Assembly: GCA_019925795.1 (NCBI GenBank)
Contig: CM034304.1
Location: 12,029,471 to 12,093,470 of the forward strand
Direction of reading: 5' to 3'
From: Dendrobium chrysotoxum
Taxonomy: Eukaryota > Streptophyta > Magnoliopsida > Asparagales > Orchidaceae
Length of the DNA: 64,000 nt
The translations under genes were made by a program, and so were the position numbers. Of the stretch, positions 11,833-23,930 are shown in pieces; within the stretch, counting starts at the first letter, position 1, and the number at the start of each line of letters is the position of its first letter. Below the pieces are notes generated by a model. The model searched no databases. It had not been told where the DNA came from and saw only the letters and a list, made by a program, of their open reading frames with translations.

Positions 11833-12250
11833 GGATTCCACCCTTCTTGATGTTCGAGTTCCAACTCAAGCTCCTTCATCAACAATCAAGGTAGATATCC
11901 CTCAATCTATGGAGGATGTCACCCTCATAACTATCGACCCTGGGACAGTTAGAGGGGAAGGGACAATTCCAGATTTCGATCAGGAAATACAGGATCGGCT
12001 AGCTGGAGAGTTAGCTTCTGAAATGGATATTTAGATCCAGGAGATATTCTCCAAATTGGATAAGAGAGAGTTTGAGGAAATAATTGAATACCAAGGATAT
12101 TTCCCAATAGATCTTGCTATAATTGATGGTAGACCAGTTGATGATGTGGTCCAGGAGATCAAAGAGATCCTTAAGAAAAAGGTAATCGAGGCTTTCGATC
12201 CTGATTCAGATGATTTGATGATGGAAGAAGATTTAGCAAGAAATATTTGC
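11759..12250 (+). pseudogene. Unrecognised open frame between ORF1 and gag
   Basis: A second frame stays open from 11759 to 12403 apart from one TAG at 12032-12034. It is acidic (runs such as DPDSDDLMMEEDLA) and holds IEYQGYFPIDLAIIDGRP. It leads straight into the probable gag start at 12251. It could be the C-terminal part of ORF1 after a frameshift, or an N-terminal gag extension. I cannot choose between these from sequence alone. Confidence 0.45.
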
Positions 12251-13840
12251 ATGGTTGAGACCCGAGCATCAACTAAAAATGCTGAGCCTTCAAGACACCG
12301 ATCTGATAAAGAGGAAGTGTCTGAAGCTGTAGATTCAAACTCATATGGCTCAATAAAGTTGAATGAAAAAGATGAGTACATCAAGAGTCTGAAAAAAAAT
12401 TGAGCATATGATGCTAAAGATGGAACAAATGTAGAGTCAGATTGTTAAAGCTTAGTAGTCTCAATCTGAGCAATTACAACCTATAATTCAGATAGTGGGT
12501 GAGCACAATAGAAAATAGATTAAAATCCCAAGATTCTAGAGGTTACTTCCCCAGTCTCTCCAGTAGACAAGGACATCTGTCACATGATTGAGACCCAGGT
12601 AAGGGAGGCCCTAGCCCACTCTCAAGGGATTGTATATATTCCAAAGGGTAGGTCATACCCTGAGGAATATGATTTAGTTCCTTACCCGAAGGGCTTTGTG
12701 CCACCATTTTTTAAAGTTTTCAACAGTTTAAAAAACTTGAGATAGTATTTAGCCCACTTTCGAGTGAGCTGTTACAATGCAAGAGGGTCGGATGCACTAC
12801 TCTTTCGTCAATTTATGAGTAATCTGTTCAGTATTTCTTTTGAGTGGTATACAAATTTTCCAAATGATTCAGTGAAAACTTTCACAGAGCTCGAGGGTCT
12901 ATTCTTAAAGAGATTCTCAGGAGCACAGCAGCGTGTAACCGTTAGCGATCCCATCATCAAAAAATAAAAATTGGGTAAGTTTTTGGTTGAATACATATTA
13001 AGGTGGTGAAATCTCTTGATGAAATATGAACCTCAGTTACAGGAGCAACATGCAGTGGAGATCATTCTAAAGAATATCGACGGGCTTATTGCTTTTCTGC
13101 TAAATGGATTTACAATTAAAATCTTTGAAAAACTTCTCAATAAAACCAGTAATATATAGGAAGAGGCTTCTAGAATGCCATTCCTAAAAGATTCTATTGA
13201 AGATAAGAATTTTAGCAAACCGTTGAAGTCTTTTGAAAAGAGAACAACAATGATTTCAACTGTCGATAAAGGGAAGAAACCAGTTAATGTTCAGTCAAGT
13301 AATCCTCTAGTTCAACAAACTCAAAAATCTCAACCTTTTAAAGTAACTTCTCAACCTACTAGAGAGTCTCACCCGATTACTTTTAAAGAGAGATTGGCTC
13401 GTCTGTATCTATTTTAAAGGGAGTTGGAGAGAAAAATCTTCAAGAGTCTCCAAAAGAAACCAGACTTCTGATTGCTAGAGGCCAAGAAGCCGGAAGAGGT
13501 AAATAAGAAGGATGATCCGACTTTTTGCCCCTACCATTGCATGTTGGGCCATACAATCAAGGACTATATAGTCTTTAAGGACTGGCTCGAGAAAAACTTC
13601 CGTCAAGGTAACATAATAATTCCAAAGGAGTACCTGGTAGATCCAGATCAGAGGTCTATCAAATCAATCTCAGGTAAACATTCTAATCCTTCTCCATCCA
13701 TTGAAGATGGTTGGGATATAGCAATATCTCAGGCATTTAAAAAGTCCATTAATAAATCTTTTTGTCTTTCTCAACTCTTACTGATGAGAGCCCGGGGCCC
13801 GATCTGGGAGATTGACCTGGAGGCATCATAAGACGACGTT
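12251..13840 (+). pseudogene. Tat-type gag, degenerate
   Basis: The start MVETRAS is typical of gypsy gag openings. After a frameshift in an A-run near 12395 the main gag domain follows at 12560-13010: YPKGFVPPFF, then ARGSDALLFRQFMSNL, FEWYTNFPNDSVKTFTELEG and LFLKRF, which is the retrotransposon-gag fold signature. Further on, at about 13515-13600, CPYHCMLGHTIKDY resembles the CPYHxxxGHxxxDC motif of Tat gags, with the last Cys changed to Tyr. Gag would form the particle and bind the RNA. Several stops (12729, 12965, 13159, 13416) show it is not translated as one protein. Confidence 0.82.
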
Positions 13841-14548
13841 GGATAGTTTCCTCTCCAGTAGTTATAGGAACTACTGTAATAAATAAAAATGAAAAGAGTG
13901 AATTTTTTATAGAGAGGAAAATTATTGATGAGAGATATGTAAAAATGGTGGATGGTGGCTCAAAACCATTGTCCCCATTGATGTTATCTGACTTTTACTT
14001 TGCCCCCAAATGGTCAAAAATTAAATAAAAAGACTTATCCTTCTACAAATATTTTGATGATTAATATTGAGAATAAAAATTTAAATGACTTTTTTGTTGA
14101 AAATAATCAAGAACCAGCTGAGATTAATCAAGAAGTTCAAATACTCAGCTCTCAAGATTTGACCCTTCAAGGGAGAAATGAATCTGATGGCTTATCAGAT
14201 GGTAATGCCCCTAAAATTAACTTTCAAGGGAGTCCCGTTATGATAGACTTTTCAGATTCAGACTCGCGCTCAAGAAATGACAATCAATCACCTAAGGAGA
14301 ACGTAGACCCCCCTGAAGCCTATCTTTCTGATGAAATCGTGCAAGTACAACTATGTGGTGGAAAGGTTTTACCCCCCCCCCCCCCCAGGCTTCCTCCCTA
14401 GGAAAAAGGCAAGCAAGTTGCCTCTAGTCATCCAATTCAAATCCAAACCCAACAATCAAATTCTCCTTCAAATCTACTGGGTCCTCATGTCAATGTTCTA
14501 AGTGTTGATTACAACATCTTAGCTCATCTTAGAAAGTTACCTGCTAAG
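13841..14548 (+). pseudogene. Gag-protease linker region
   Basis: Between the gag motif and the protease lies an acidic, low-complexity open frame (14000-14401) with no known domain. It is rich in Asn, Asp, Ser and Glu and ends in a Pro run caused by a 15-base C-homopolymer at 14372-14386. Such variable linkers are common in Tat polyproteins. Confidence 0.5.
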
Positions 14549-15244
14549 TTGAGCATCTACAATGCCCTTGTCCTTTTAAAAGAGATGAGGGAGATTATAA
14601 TCAAAGCACTTCTCAATCTAGAGATTTACTTAGCTCAGCTAGCTTCGACTTCCAAGAAAGAAGCTTTGTACTTCAAAGAAATCCCAGGAGTCACCTTCTT
14701 TGACGAAGATCTACTCCTCAGAACTGCTGACCACAATCATCCACATTACATCACCATAAATGTGGGCAATTTTATGTCATCAAGAGTTCTCATTAATCCA
14801 GGTGCATCGGTCAATGTGATGAACATAAAGACTCACATATCTTAGGGTTGATATTAGCAAGCTCTCAACTGACAAGTTGGTGCTTCGTGAGTTCAACGAA
14901 AAGGGCAAGAGGGCTTTGGGTTCAATTAGCCTTCTTCAAGAGATAATAGAGTTAAAACTAAAGCAGAATTTCATATAATTGATTTGGCGACGTCATTTAA
15001 CGTGCTCCTAGGAAGGCCCTAGAACCATGAGTATAAGATGGTTCCTTCTACCCTACATCAATATATTAAGTTCCAACGAGATGGCATTAAGTTTGAAATT
15101 AAGGGTGATTTACAACCATTCTCTATTCATGAGATCGGGATCTATGAGGATGCTGCGTACTATATACCTAAAGGATCCACTGCCTGTTCTAAGGTGGAGA
15201 TCAATGTTAAAGAGGAGAAAGCAAAAAGTCAAGGTTCAAAGTAA
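14549..15244 (+). pseudogene. Tat-type aspartic protease region
   Basis: ITINVGNFMSSRVLINPGAS (14746-14805) is the retropepsin region. The catalytic D(S/T)G is degraded: the sequence reads NPGASVNVM where DxGAS is expected. After a stop and frameshift near 14845 the downstream segment continues with the flap-like and LLGRP parts (about 14990-15020). It then reaches MVPSTLHQYIKF...QRDGIKFEI, the segment that follows the protease in this group. The enzyme would cut the polyprotein. Loss of the catalytic Asp and several stops make it inactive. Confidence 0.78.
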
Positions 15245-15980
15245 TTCAGAAGTCAAAAAAGAAAAAAAGTCAAAAATTAAAAGAGATAAAATTCTAGTAG
15301 CGAAGATGATGGCGAGTGCGTGGTTTTTAGGCCTCCAAACAGTTTACCTTAAAGAGGTGGGAGGATGGCCCAAAGAGCATGGGTCGAGGCCACTCTTCAG
15401 TTGAAAAAAGAAATTCCCTGATATAAATTAAACTTGAATCAAGTTCTGATGAAGAATCAAGAAAGAGGGGTGCCAGAATTACTTTTGACTATGGAAAAAT
15501 AAATCCTCCTCCGAAGTTTGATCTCACCATAGAATCAGATAATGACTAGGAGGGTACCAAATTAAAAATTCATAGTGATGAACCTGAATTGAGTCTATAT
15601 AAAAAGCTTAATATGGCAGTTGAATCCTTAACCTTAACCCCATTGTCTGTTAATAGGGTCTCAGGGTTAGGGATTGAGGACACCCTTAACTTAGATGGAG
15701 AAGTAAGAAAAGTCCAGAAGTTCTTCCTTGGCTCCTCCTCCTCAAGGAATGAAGATGATGTAATCCTTAAGGAGGTAAATTTTAACAAATTAATGGAATT
15801 ATCTTTTAGCTACTTTCCTGTTGGTGCTAAGGCTCTTATCTCTAAAGGTTTTGCTTCGAGTCGATGGACTAAGGGTCAAGCTAGATATCATGAAAATATC
15901 TGAAATTCAAAATTTAATAAGAATTGGACAAGTGGTATCAGTTTTGGTACCATTAGTTCATTTGACGATGATGAATTTTG
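15245..15980 (+). pseudogene. Protease-RT spacer of the Tat element
   Basis: A poorly conserved stretch with an open segment at 15559-15903 (ESLTLTPLSVNRVSG...) and Lys-rich parts near 15230-15290. No catalytic domain is visible. In Ogre elements an intron has been described between protease and RT; I could not identify convincing splice sites here. Confidence 0.45.
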
Positions 15981-16900
15981 TTTAATGATAACTAGTCATC
16001 CTGAATACAAAAATGTCCCAACTGAAGTCATCGATTCACTCAATAGACTTTGTTTGGAGACTTTAGACGATTCCGATGAACATCAGGTTTGGGACACATC
16101 CCCTGAATTTGAAGAAGAAATAAAGTTGACAGTTGATAAACTTAAAGAAATCAACCTTGGAATAGAAGACGACCCTCGCCCCACCTTCATAAGTTTTTTA
16201 TTGAGTGAGAATGAGTCTAGGGATCTGATTCCACTTCTATCAGAGTTTAAGGACTACTTCGCCTGGACATACGATGAAATGTCAGATTATCCACCGACAT
16301 AGCAGTCCATAAACTTGAAATTAGACATGATGCCATTCCTATCAAGCAAGCTCCAAGACGCATGCGTCTGAAGATCAAACAATAAGTCATTTTTGAAGTA
16401 AAGAAGTTGGCCGAGGCTGAATTTATCTGCTTTTGAAAACATTAAACAATACCTAATAAATCTGCCATTTTTGGCAGCCCTTGTTCCAGGGAGACCTCTA
16501 ATCCCTTATACTGCGGCCCTTGATGAGTCTCTCGGGGCCCTCCTAGCTCAAGTCAATGACGATGGGAAAGAGAACGCTCTCTACTACTTAAGTCAGAGAC
16601 TTCTTCCAATAGAAATTTGATATCCTACAATCGAGAAATATTATCTTATCTTAATCCTTGTAGCATAAAAATTAAGACATTACATGCTTTCTCATCAAGT
16701 TAATTTGATTTCTAGTGTCAACCCCCTATAATATCTTATGACCCGGCCTACATTGTCAGGATGTTTAGCTCATTGGTCTGTGATACTGGTTCAATTTAAA
16801 ATCACATTTCATTCCCCTGAGTGCTGTGAAAGGGCAGGCTGTCACTGACTTCCTTGCGGCACACCTGCTACCGATAGAATCTCCTCTAAATGATGATTTA
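15981..16900 (+). pseudogene. Tat pol: RT N-terminus joined to RNase H, RT core deleted
   Basis: The part 15985-16302 gives the pre-RT segment ending YFAWTYDEMSDYPPT. It is followed in another frame by HKLEIRHDAIPIKQAPRRMR and KKLAEAEFI, the usual entry to RT. The next recognisable residues, from about 16433, are FENIKQYL and PGRPLIPYTAALDESLGALLAQ, which belong to the RT-RNase H connection and RNase H. The RT palm and its YxDD motif are therefore missing. RNase H continues to about 16700 (YYLSQRLL, YYLILILV) with stops. Comparison with the relic at 1873-2335 suggests a loss of roughly 0.7-0.8 kb. Confidence 0.82.
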
Positions 16901-16939
16901 TATGATGAGTAAATCATGAGTTTTGAGGAATCCAATACT

Positions 16940-17501
16940 CAACCTGGGAAACATATTTTAATGGTACAACATCCTCTCAATGGGGCAAAACACCTTAATC
17001 TACTATTCTTAAAAAAGTCAGAGTCGGCCTAGTTTTCATAACACTGGATAAGGGAATGATGCACTTTTTTATCACTTATCAGAGCCTTGCACGAACAATG
17101 AGGTTGAGTACAAAGCTCTGATAATTGGTTAAGAACTTGTAATCCTGATCGAGATTAAAGATATTAAAATCTTTGGTTACTCTCAGGTGGTAATCAACCA
17201 GATTGCATGGACTTATAAGGTTTTGAATCCTAAACTCCTAAAATACCACCAGTACACAATGTACTTGCTCAAGAAAATTCCCATTGAAATTATGTATAGG
17301 GTTCCTCATGAAAGTAATTCTTCGGCAGATACCCTAGCAAAGCTCACAAAGAAATTTGCCTATCTAGAAGAAGGCTCCATCCTTGTAGAAGTGCAGGGTC
17401 GTCAAGTCCTATCTCCTATAGATTTGAAGCATCTTAACAAACAAACTTTCCAGGTCCTTTCTACCTCTTTAGTAATCGATGAAGAACATGATTGGAGATA
17501 A
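16940..17501 (+). pseudogene. Second (archaeal-type) RNase H of the Tat pol
   Basis: Pieces of a second RNase H follow the first: KVRVGLVFITLDKGMMHFF (about 17015-17070), N-E-V-E-Y-K-A-L-I (about 17097-17125) and KDIKIFGYSQVVINQIAW. After these comes the open frame to 17501 with HESNSSADTLAKL. The order fits the duplicated RNase H found in the Tat clade. The third acidic position reads FGYSQ where FGDSQ is usual, so the active site is damaged. This domain is the best clade marker in the element. Confidence 0.8.
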
Positions 17502-18720
17502 TCGATAATCAAGTACCTTCAAGAAGGCAAGCTCCCCGTGACAGGTCACTTGCAAATTAAATCAAGAAATGTGCCTTATCATATGCACTAGTTAATGATA
17601 TGTTGTACCGTCGATTGTTCGATCAGATGTGGCTCCATTATTTAGCCAAATGAGAGGCCCTGAAGATCATTAATGAAGTCCATGCTGGACTGTGTGGTGC
17701 TCATCAATCGGGTCTAAAGATGAAAATAAAAATCAAAAGACTTGGTTACTACTGGCCTACGATGATTGACGATTGCATGAAAATTACAAAGTATTGTCAT
17801 CAGTGCCAAGTACATGGTGTGGTTTTACATCAACCGCCTAACGTGTTGCACCCCACGATAGCTTCGTGGCCCTTCGAAAGTTGTGGCATGGATATCATTG
17901 GGTCGATTGACCCTCCTTCTACTAGGGGTCATCGCTTCATTTTAGCAGCGACAGACTACTTTTTAAAGTGGTCGAAAGCAGTCCCACTAAGAAATGTAAT
18001 ATCATACCATGTAATGAAATTCTTTCATGACCATATCGTATATCAATTCGGTGTGCCCCATAGAATTATATCCAATAATGGGTTCACTTTCAAATCTACA
18101 AAAAATCAATAACTTTACAAGTCGCCATAGTAATGATTGGAGATACTCAATAATCTATTACCCACGTGTTAATGGATTAGTTGAGGCCTTCAATAAAACT
18201 TTGGTTCAAATCATCAAAAAGATCCTGGATGATAACAAATGTCAGTGGAATAAGAGGTTGGTGGAAGCTTTGTGGGCCTACCAGACCACTTATCGAACCC
18301 CGACCTAACTGATACTATTTGCACTAGTGTATGGGTCTGAGACCATACTCCCTCTAGAAATTCAAATTCCTTCACTCAAAACTATAATCTAGAACCAGAT
18401 CACTATAGAACAAAATGCACAACTTCGATTGGAAGAACTCAAGGATCTTGAAGAACGTCATCTCCAAGCCCAACAAAATCTAAAACCTTACAAAGCCCGA
18501 ATGGTTCAAGCTCATGATAAGTTAGTGCGACCTAGAACCTTCCGAGTAGATGACTTGATCTTGGTTCTTCGGAGGCCTATCTTAGCTCATCGAAAGATTG
18601 GTGGAAAGTTTGAACTAACCTATGAAGGATCCTTCAGAGTAGAGACAGTCTACGAAGGAGGCTCGTATAAGCTAGTGGATTGTAAAGGAAATCACCCAAT
18701 GCTTCCAGTAAATGGGTGAT
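17502..18720 (+). pseudogene. Tat integrase, degenerate
   Basis: The zinc-binding HHCC part is at about 17675-17815 (HAGLCGAHQSG ... CHQCQVHG). The catalytic core follows: GMDIIGSIDPP with the first Asp, then HRIISNNGFTF, where the second acidic residue is Asn instead of Asp. A frameshift near 18110 follows, then NGLVEAFNKTL with the Glu. After WAYQTTYRTPT and a stop, the C-terminal part continues as LRLEELKDLEERHLQAQQN and the tail FRVDDLILVLRRP...GKFELTYEG. Integrase would join the cDNA to the host chromosome. The Asp-to-Asn change, frameshift and stops make it inactive. Confidence 0.87.
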
Positions 18721-18845
18721 TCCTTAATAGATACTATGCTTGATGTAGCTCAAATTTTGAATCAATAAAATTGTCAAATTTTGAATCAAGTTGACTCGAT
18801 TTTATTTAAGTTTTCAAATTTCAAAATCCATTTTCTCTTTTATTA

Positions 18846-19985
18846 AGGTTAGATGTAAGCCATCACGCTTTCTTGCCTCAAGATTAGACCTTTTTACTGA
18901 TAGAGCACGCCCTTTGTGGCATCATCCTAAAATTTCAACCTCGATCTTATGTGGAGCAAGTTTTCTCCTAATACGATCACGCACTAGTGATGGATAACGC
19001 TCTCTATGGCACCATCCTAGTTTCAAATTCCAAATCTAGACCAGATCCTCTGCGTGGAGCAAGTTTCCTCCACCCATGATCATTTCTGACCGATCTTTTA
19101 TGGGAAGCAATATCTCTTTCCCATGAGATCATCTAGTTTCTTTTTTCCTTAAGGATAGATGTGAGTCATCGTGTTTTCTTTCCTTAGGATCAGACTCCAT
19201 AGTCATGGATAACACCCTTCACAGCACCATCTAATTTCAAACTTCAAACTCTAGATTCGATCTTCTGTAGGAAGCAATGCTTCCTTCCCACAACATCTTC
19301 TAGTTCCCTTTTTCTTAAGGTTAGATGTGAGCCATCGTGCTTTTTTTCCTTAGGATTAGATCCCTAATGATGGAGTACGCCCTCTGTGGCACCATCCTAG
19401 ATTTTAAATCCAAATTCATTCTTCTACAGGAAGTAATGTTGTCTTCCCATGAGATCATCTAGTTGTCTCTTCCTTAAGGATAGATGTGAGTCATTGTACT
19501 TTCTTTTCTTAGGATTAGATTCATTAGTGATGGAGCACGCCCGCTGTGGCACCATCCTAGTTTTAAAGTCCATATTTGATTTTTCATGTAGAGCAAGTTT
19601 TCCTCTCCATTAAATCATCCACTAGTGATGGAGCACGCCCTTTGAAGCACCATCCTAGTTTTCATTCCAACTTCAAATTCTCGAATTCACTCATCTTTTC
19701 CTTAAGGATAGGTACTTCTTCCTTCCCTTAGGATTAAATCTACTAGCGATAGAGTACGCCCCTTGTGGTACTACCCTAGTATCAAAACTCATACTCAATC
19801 CTCTATAATTAAGAGTTCTTTTTTCTTATATGATCATCCAGGTTTTCTGTTCCTCTAGGGATAAACTTTCCCTTCTATTAGGATTAGATCCGCTAGTGGA
19901 AGAGCTTAGGGCACTACCCTAGTATCAATCCAAACCCTGATTTCCCAGGGATAAACTTTTTCTCCCCTTAGGATCAGAATTCTAA
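18846..19985 (+). repeat. Tandem repeats in the 3' UTR of the Tat element
   Basis: Two phrases alternate: one like AAGGATAGATGTGAGTCATC followed by CTTAGGATTAGATC, and one like GAGCACGCCCTTTGTGGCAC followed by CATCCTAG. The second occurs at about 18905, 18997, 19207, 19373, 19533, 19630, 19751 and 19890. Spacing is 90-210 bases, most often near 160, so units have lost or gained parts. Hypervariable tandem repeats at this position are a known feature of Tat elements and can seed satellites. Confidence 0.85.
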
Positions 19986-21879
19986 ACTTGACTTTTTAAT
20001 TTGTTCAACGCCAATATGTTTAATAGAACTTCATTCTATTACACATATTGAAGTCCATTTGTTGACCTCTTTTTTGTATGAGATCATTAGGATCTAACCC
20101 AGACTCTAGGTTAATCTAGGCCCTAGAATCCAATCAAATATTTGGATCAGTTTAGATCTTAGACCTATCTAGACTTCAACCCATTCAATTTTCAATTAAT
20201 TCATATTCAAATCAATTCAAGCTTCAAACCTAGCCAGACTTTAAACCAATCCAGCTCAAGACCCAAGCTCTAGTTCAAGCCCTGATTTAGCCTTCAAACC
20301 AATATCAAACCCAGCTCAAAACCTATCTAATTATTAATAATCATTTAAATGATTATAAATGATTAGGATAATTCAAATTTAAAATTTAAAATCTAAAGTT
20401 CAATTCAAATCCAAAAATCCAGATTCAAATCTTAAGGCTAAAGACTCAGGTCCTGAAAACTTTTTCTAGTGAATTTTTAAATACTTTAAATCCCAGTCAA
20501 ATGACCTCTGATTCAGAGTCTATTAATTACATATTGATAGGACATGTCTCTAGAGGCAACCCTCTAAATTTGAGCTCAATCTGAGGTCTTTAACCCCATA
20601 AATAAAATTAATTTTCAAAGGCTATAAAACCTTCAAATATTTATAGTCCATGCCACTAGACATGCCATACAGTGGATCCTGACCTTAGAGCCTTCTCCAA
20701 ACCCTCTGATCACTATTAATCATGACCTTTTGAGCATTAAACTGCATTTTGATGAACCCCCTTTGACCCCCAGTTGACTTGGGCCCAAAATGACCAAAAT
20801 ACCCCTTAGGGGAATGAATAGTCACTTTAGACCAAATGATCTCTAAATTAATGCAACCACTTCGAGTAAGTTTCAAATATTAAATCAAATCTATTGGACC
20901 CAGACTCAGACCCTAGGTCAACCTAGTTGACCAAGTCAACCTAGGTTGACCTAAAGGCCTCTTAAGGGTCCAAAAAGGTGATTTTATCTAATTGATCTCC
21001 CTAGACCCTGGAAACACCTCCAACAGTCTTCAAATATCATATCAAACCTATCCAACCCAGGCCCAGATCTTGGGTCAACCTAGGTTGACAAAATTAACCC
21101 TTAAATTCTTTTACACTTGGATCAAACCCCCTAATGTATTCAAATCTTAACCAAACTCCTTTGAATATACCCTTAGTGATTTGACCTAGACTAGTTACCC
21201 TAACCCAGTCAACAGTTGACTTGGTCAACTGGACCTAGGTTAAGTCAAACTTGACCCAATTAGGTCAATCCATGGCCTATGTTCAAGCTCAAGCTGATCA
21301 AGCCTTTTAAATCTCCAAAACCCCTTAATCATATACCTTGAACCTTTCCAAATATATCATGAGCCAAGTCATGGTAATTTTGACCAAGTCAACACATTTA
21401 AACTTGGTCAAGCTAGCTTAAACTCCCTTCCATTCCTTCAAGCCTCCCCCCTTGGCATCAAACTCTCTTCAAATTACCATTCCAGTAGCTCAAACATTCC
21501 ACCCATGCCACCTCAGCAGCCACATGGCATGGGGATTGGTCAAACAGTCAAACTAAGGGTTTAAAGGGTCAAATATGGTCAAATCTCCTAGTTTGAGCTA
21601 ATCCACTCTAATGCAAACCCCTCCAGTAGCTTTAGGGAACTCTAGAACATTGCTAAAACTATCCCAGCCATTAGATCAGGATCTAATGGCTCTCATTCAC
21701 TCCACATGTGTATACATGACAAAAACCCCTTTACACATGGAATGTACCTCCTTGTCCATGATTCCCTTGCTCCTAATAACTTCCTGGACAGGTGGAGGCC
21801 ATCTGGAGTCCAGCCAAACAAATCATGACCCTCCATTCGATCTGAGGAAGATTGAATAGGGTAAAAACTTCCAAACTAA

Positions 21880-22170
21880 GCTCATTCTAATCTCTACACT
21901 ATCTCTCTTCTTAAGCCATCAAAAATCTCAAACTCTTTTCGTTTGAGTTCCCCAGAGCCTCTTATATATTTCCCCAATCAAATCTGACCAGTCAAAGTCA
22001 CCGGTGACCAGCTTTCCGGTGAGTCCAAGTACTTTCCGTTCAAGGAGCTGTAGCACTCGATTAGGTGTTTTCAACTCAAGGAGTATTCTAGCGGATTAAA
22101 CGTGGACAAATTACAAGTTCAGAGAATTCAAGTTCACCCAAATCTATTGATTAGGCGAGGTATAATCCTA
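21880..22170 (+). promoter_or_regulatory. Possible LTR core promoter of the Tat element
   Basis: CTCTTATATATTTCCCCAAT is a good plant TATA box and is followed by a GC-rich, CG-containing leader (CACCGGTGACC, TTTCCGGTGAG). Position and composition fit a U3/R boundary. No transcript evidence is available from sequence alone. Confidence 0.4.
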
Positions 22171-23827
22171 AACCCTAGTCTATAGCACTTAAGCTAAACT
22201 AACTTTTCAAAAAGTGATTTTTAAGCTATAAAATTAGTTCCCCATTATTTTTGTTCATGCATGCTAGTTAGGTTTAAAATTTTTAGAGTTTTGATGGATC
22301 TGATCGAATAAACCAGCTCAAAAATGTATTCTAGGGTTCGGTCTATGCAAGCCCTAACTAGGCGAATCTGAGCCATTGATCCTTCGATCAATGGCGTAGA
22401 TCTCACCGTTCTACGATCTTATTCGACCATGTGGATTCATCTATGGTTCCTTTTTTCATCTGACGCGATCTGAGCCGTCGATCTCATACCGCAGAGGATT
22501 GAACAACGAAGAATCCAAGCAGACTCAGATAAGTGAAATCGTGTCCGCGGTTTAATAACTTCACAATGATTGCTGGCAATCATTGCCGTGGTTACGCGTG
22601 GCCAATCCGGGCTTGCCACGTGACCTTTCGCCGGCGCCAGCCCTGCTGGCCTTATTTAATTAGTTTAAGTTAATTTAAATTTAATTTTAATTATAAAAAA
22701 TCTAAAAACATTAAAAAATAATTTTAAATCCAATATATATATATATAATCAAAATTTATAGAATTTGATCCTCTTTTAGCTTAAATAAAGATTAATTTAA
22801 AATAATAAATATTTTTTTAATTATTTTAAATATAAGATATATTCTAATATTTAAAATTAATATTTAATTGAAATAACTAAAATATTTCCAATATTTAAAA
22901 AAATTTTATTTTAAGTATCTCAATTAATTTATAAAATATATTTTCAATATTTTAAAATTAAAATCTAATTAAAAATATTTTATTTAAACACTTTAAATTA
23001 TTTTAATATATATTAATATCTAATTAATATTTAACTAATATTAAAATAAATATTAATTAAATTATTTTAAAAATCAAAAAATATTATTTTAAAACATCTT
23101 GATTAAATTATAAACCATATTTTAAATATTTTGGAATTAAAATTTAATTCAAACTTGATATTTAATGTAATTTGAATAATTAATTAATTAACTAAGTATT
23201 TAATATTTTCAAAATTTTATAAGTTTATATTAAAATATTTAAATGATTCACACAATTATTTTAAAATATTTCAATTTTAAATTAAAATTAATTTAAAAAT
23301 ATATTTTATATATTTTAAATATTTCTTTTAATTAATTAAGAATTTAATTAAAATTAAATTTAAATAATTTTGAAATTTTAAGTTAAATTATTTTAAATCA
23401 TTTTCAAATTTCAGTAAACATTTAATAGTCAATTAAATTTAATATAAAATTATTTTAAATATTAATTAATTTTAAATTATTGTTAAATACTTTTAATTAA
23501 CCTTAAAAACTTTGAAAATTCAAAACAAATTCAAATAAATTCAGAAAAAAAATATATAATATCTCAAATTTTTTAGAAATTTGAGTACATTCATTTAAAA
23601 TTAATTTCAAAGTTAGAATCTTAATATATTTTTTTAAATATTTCTAGTTATTTAATATTTTAATCTTTAATAAATATTTAATTAAATGTTATATTAATTA
23701 CTTTCAAAGTTAAAATTTTACTTTCAAATTATCTTAAGTAATCAGAGGATCAATCAAGTCTTTAAAATTATTTTAACAAATATTTTTAAGTATTTTATTT
23801 TAAAAAACTTATATTTGTATGTACAAG

Positions 23828-23930
<103 letters not shown>

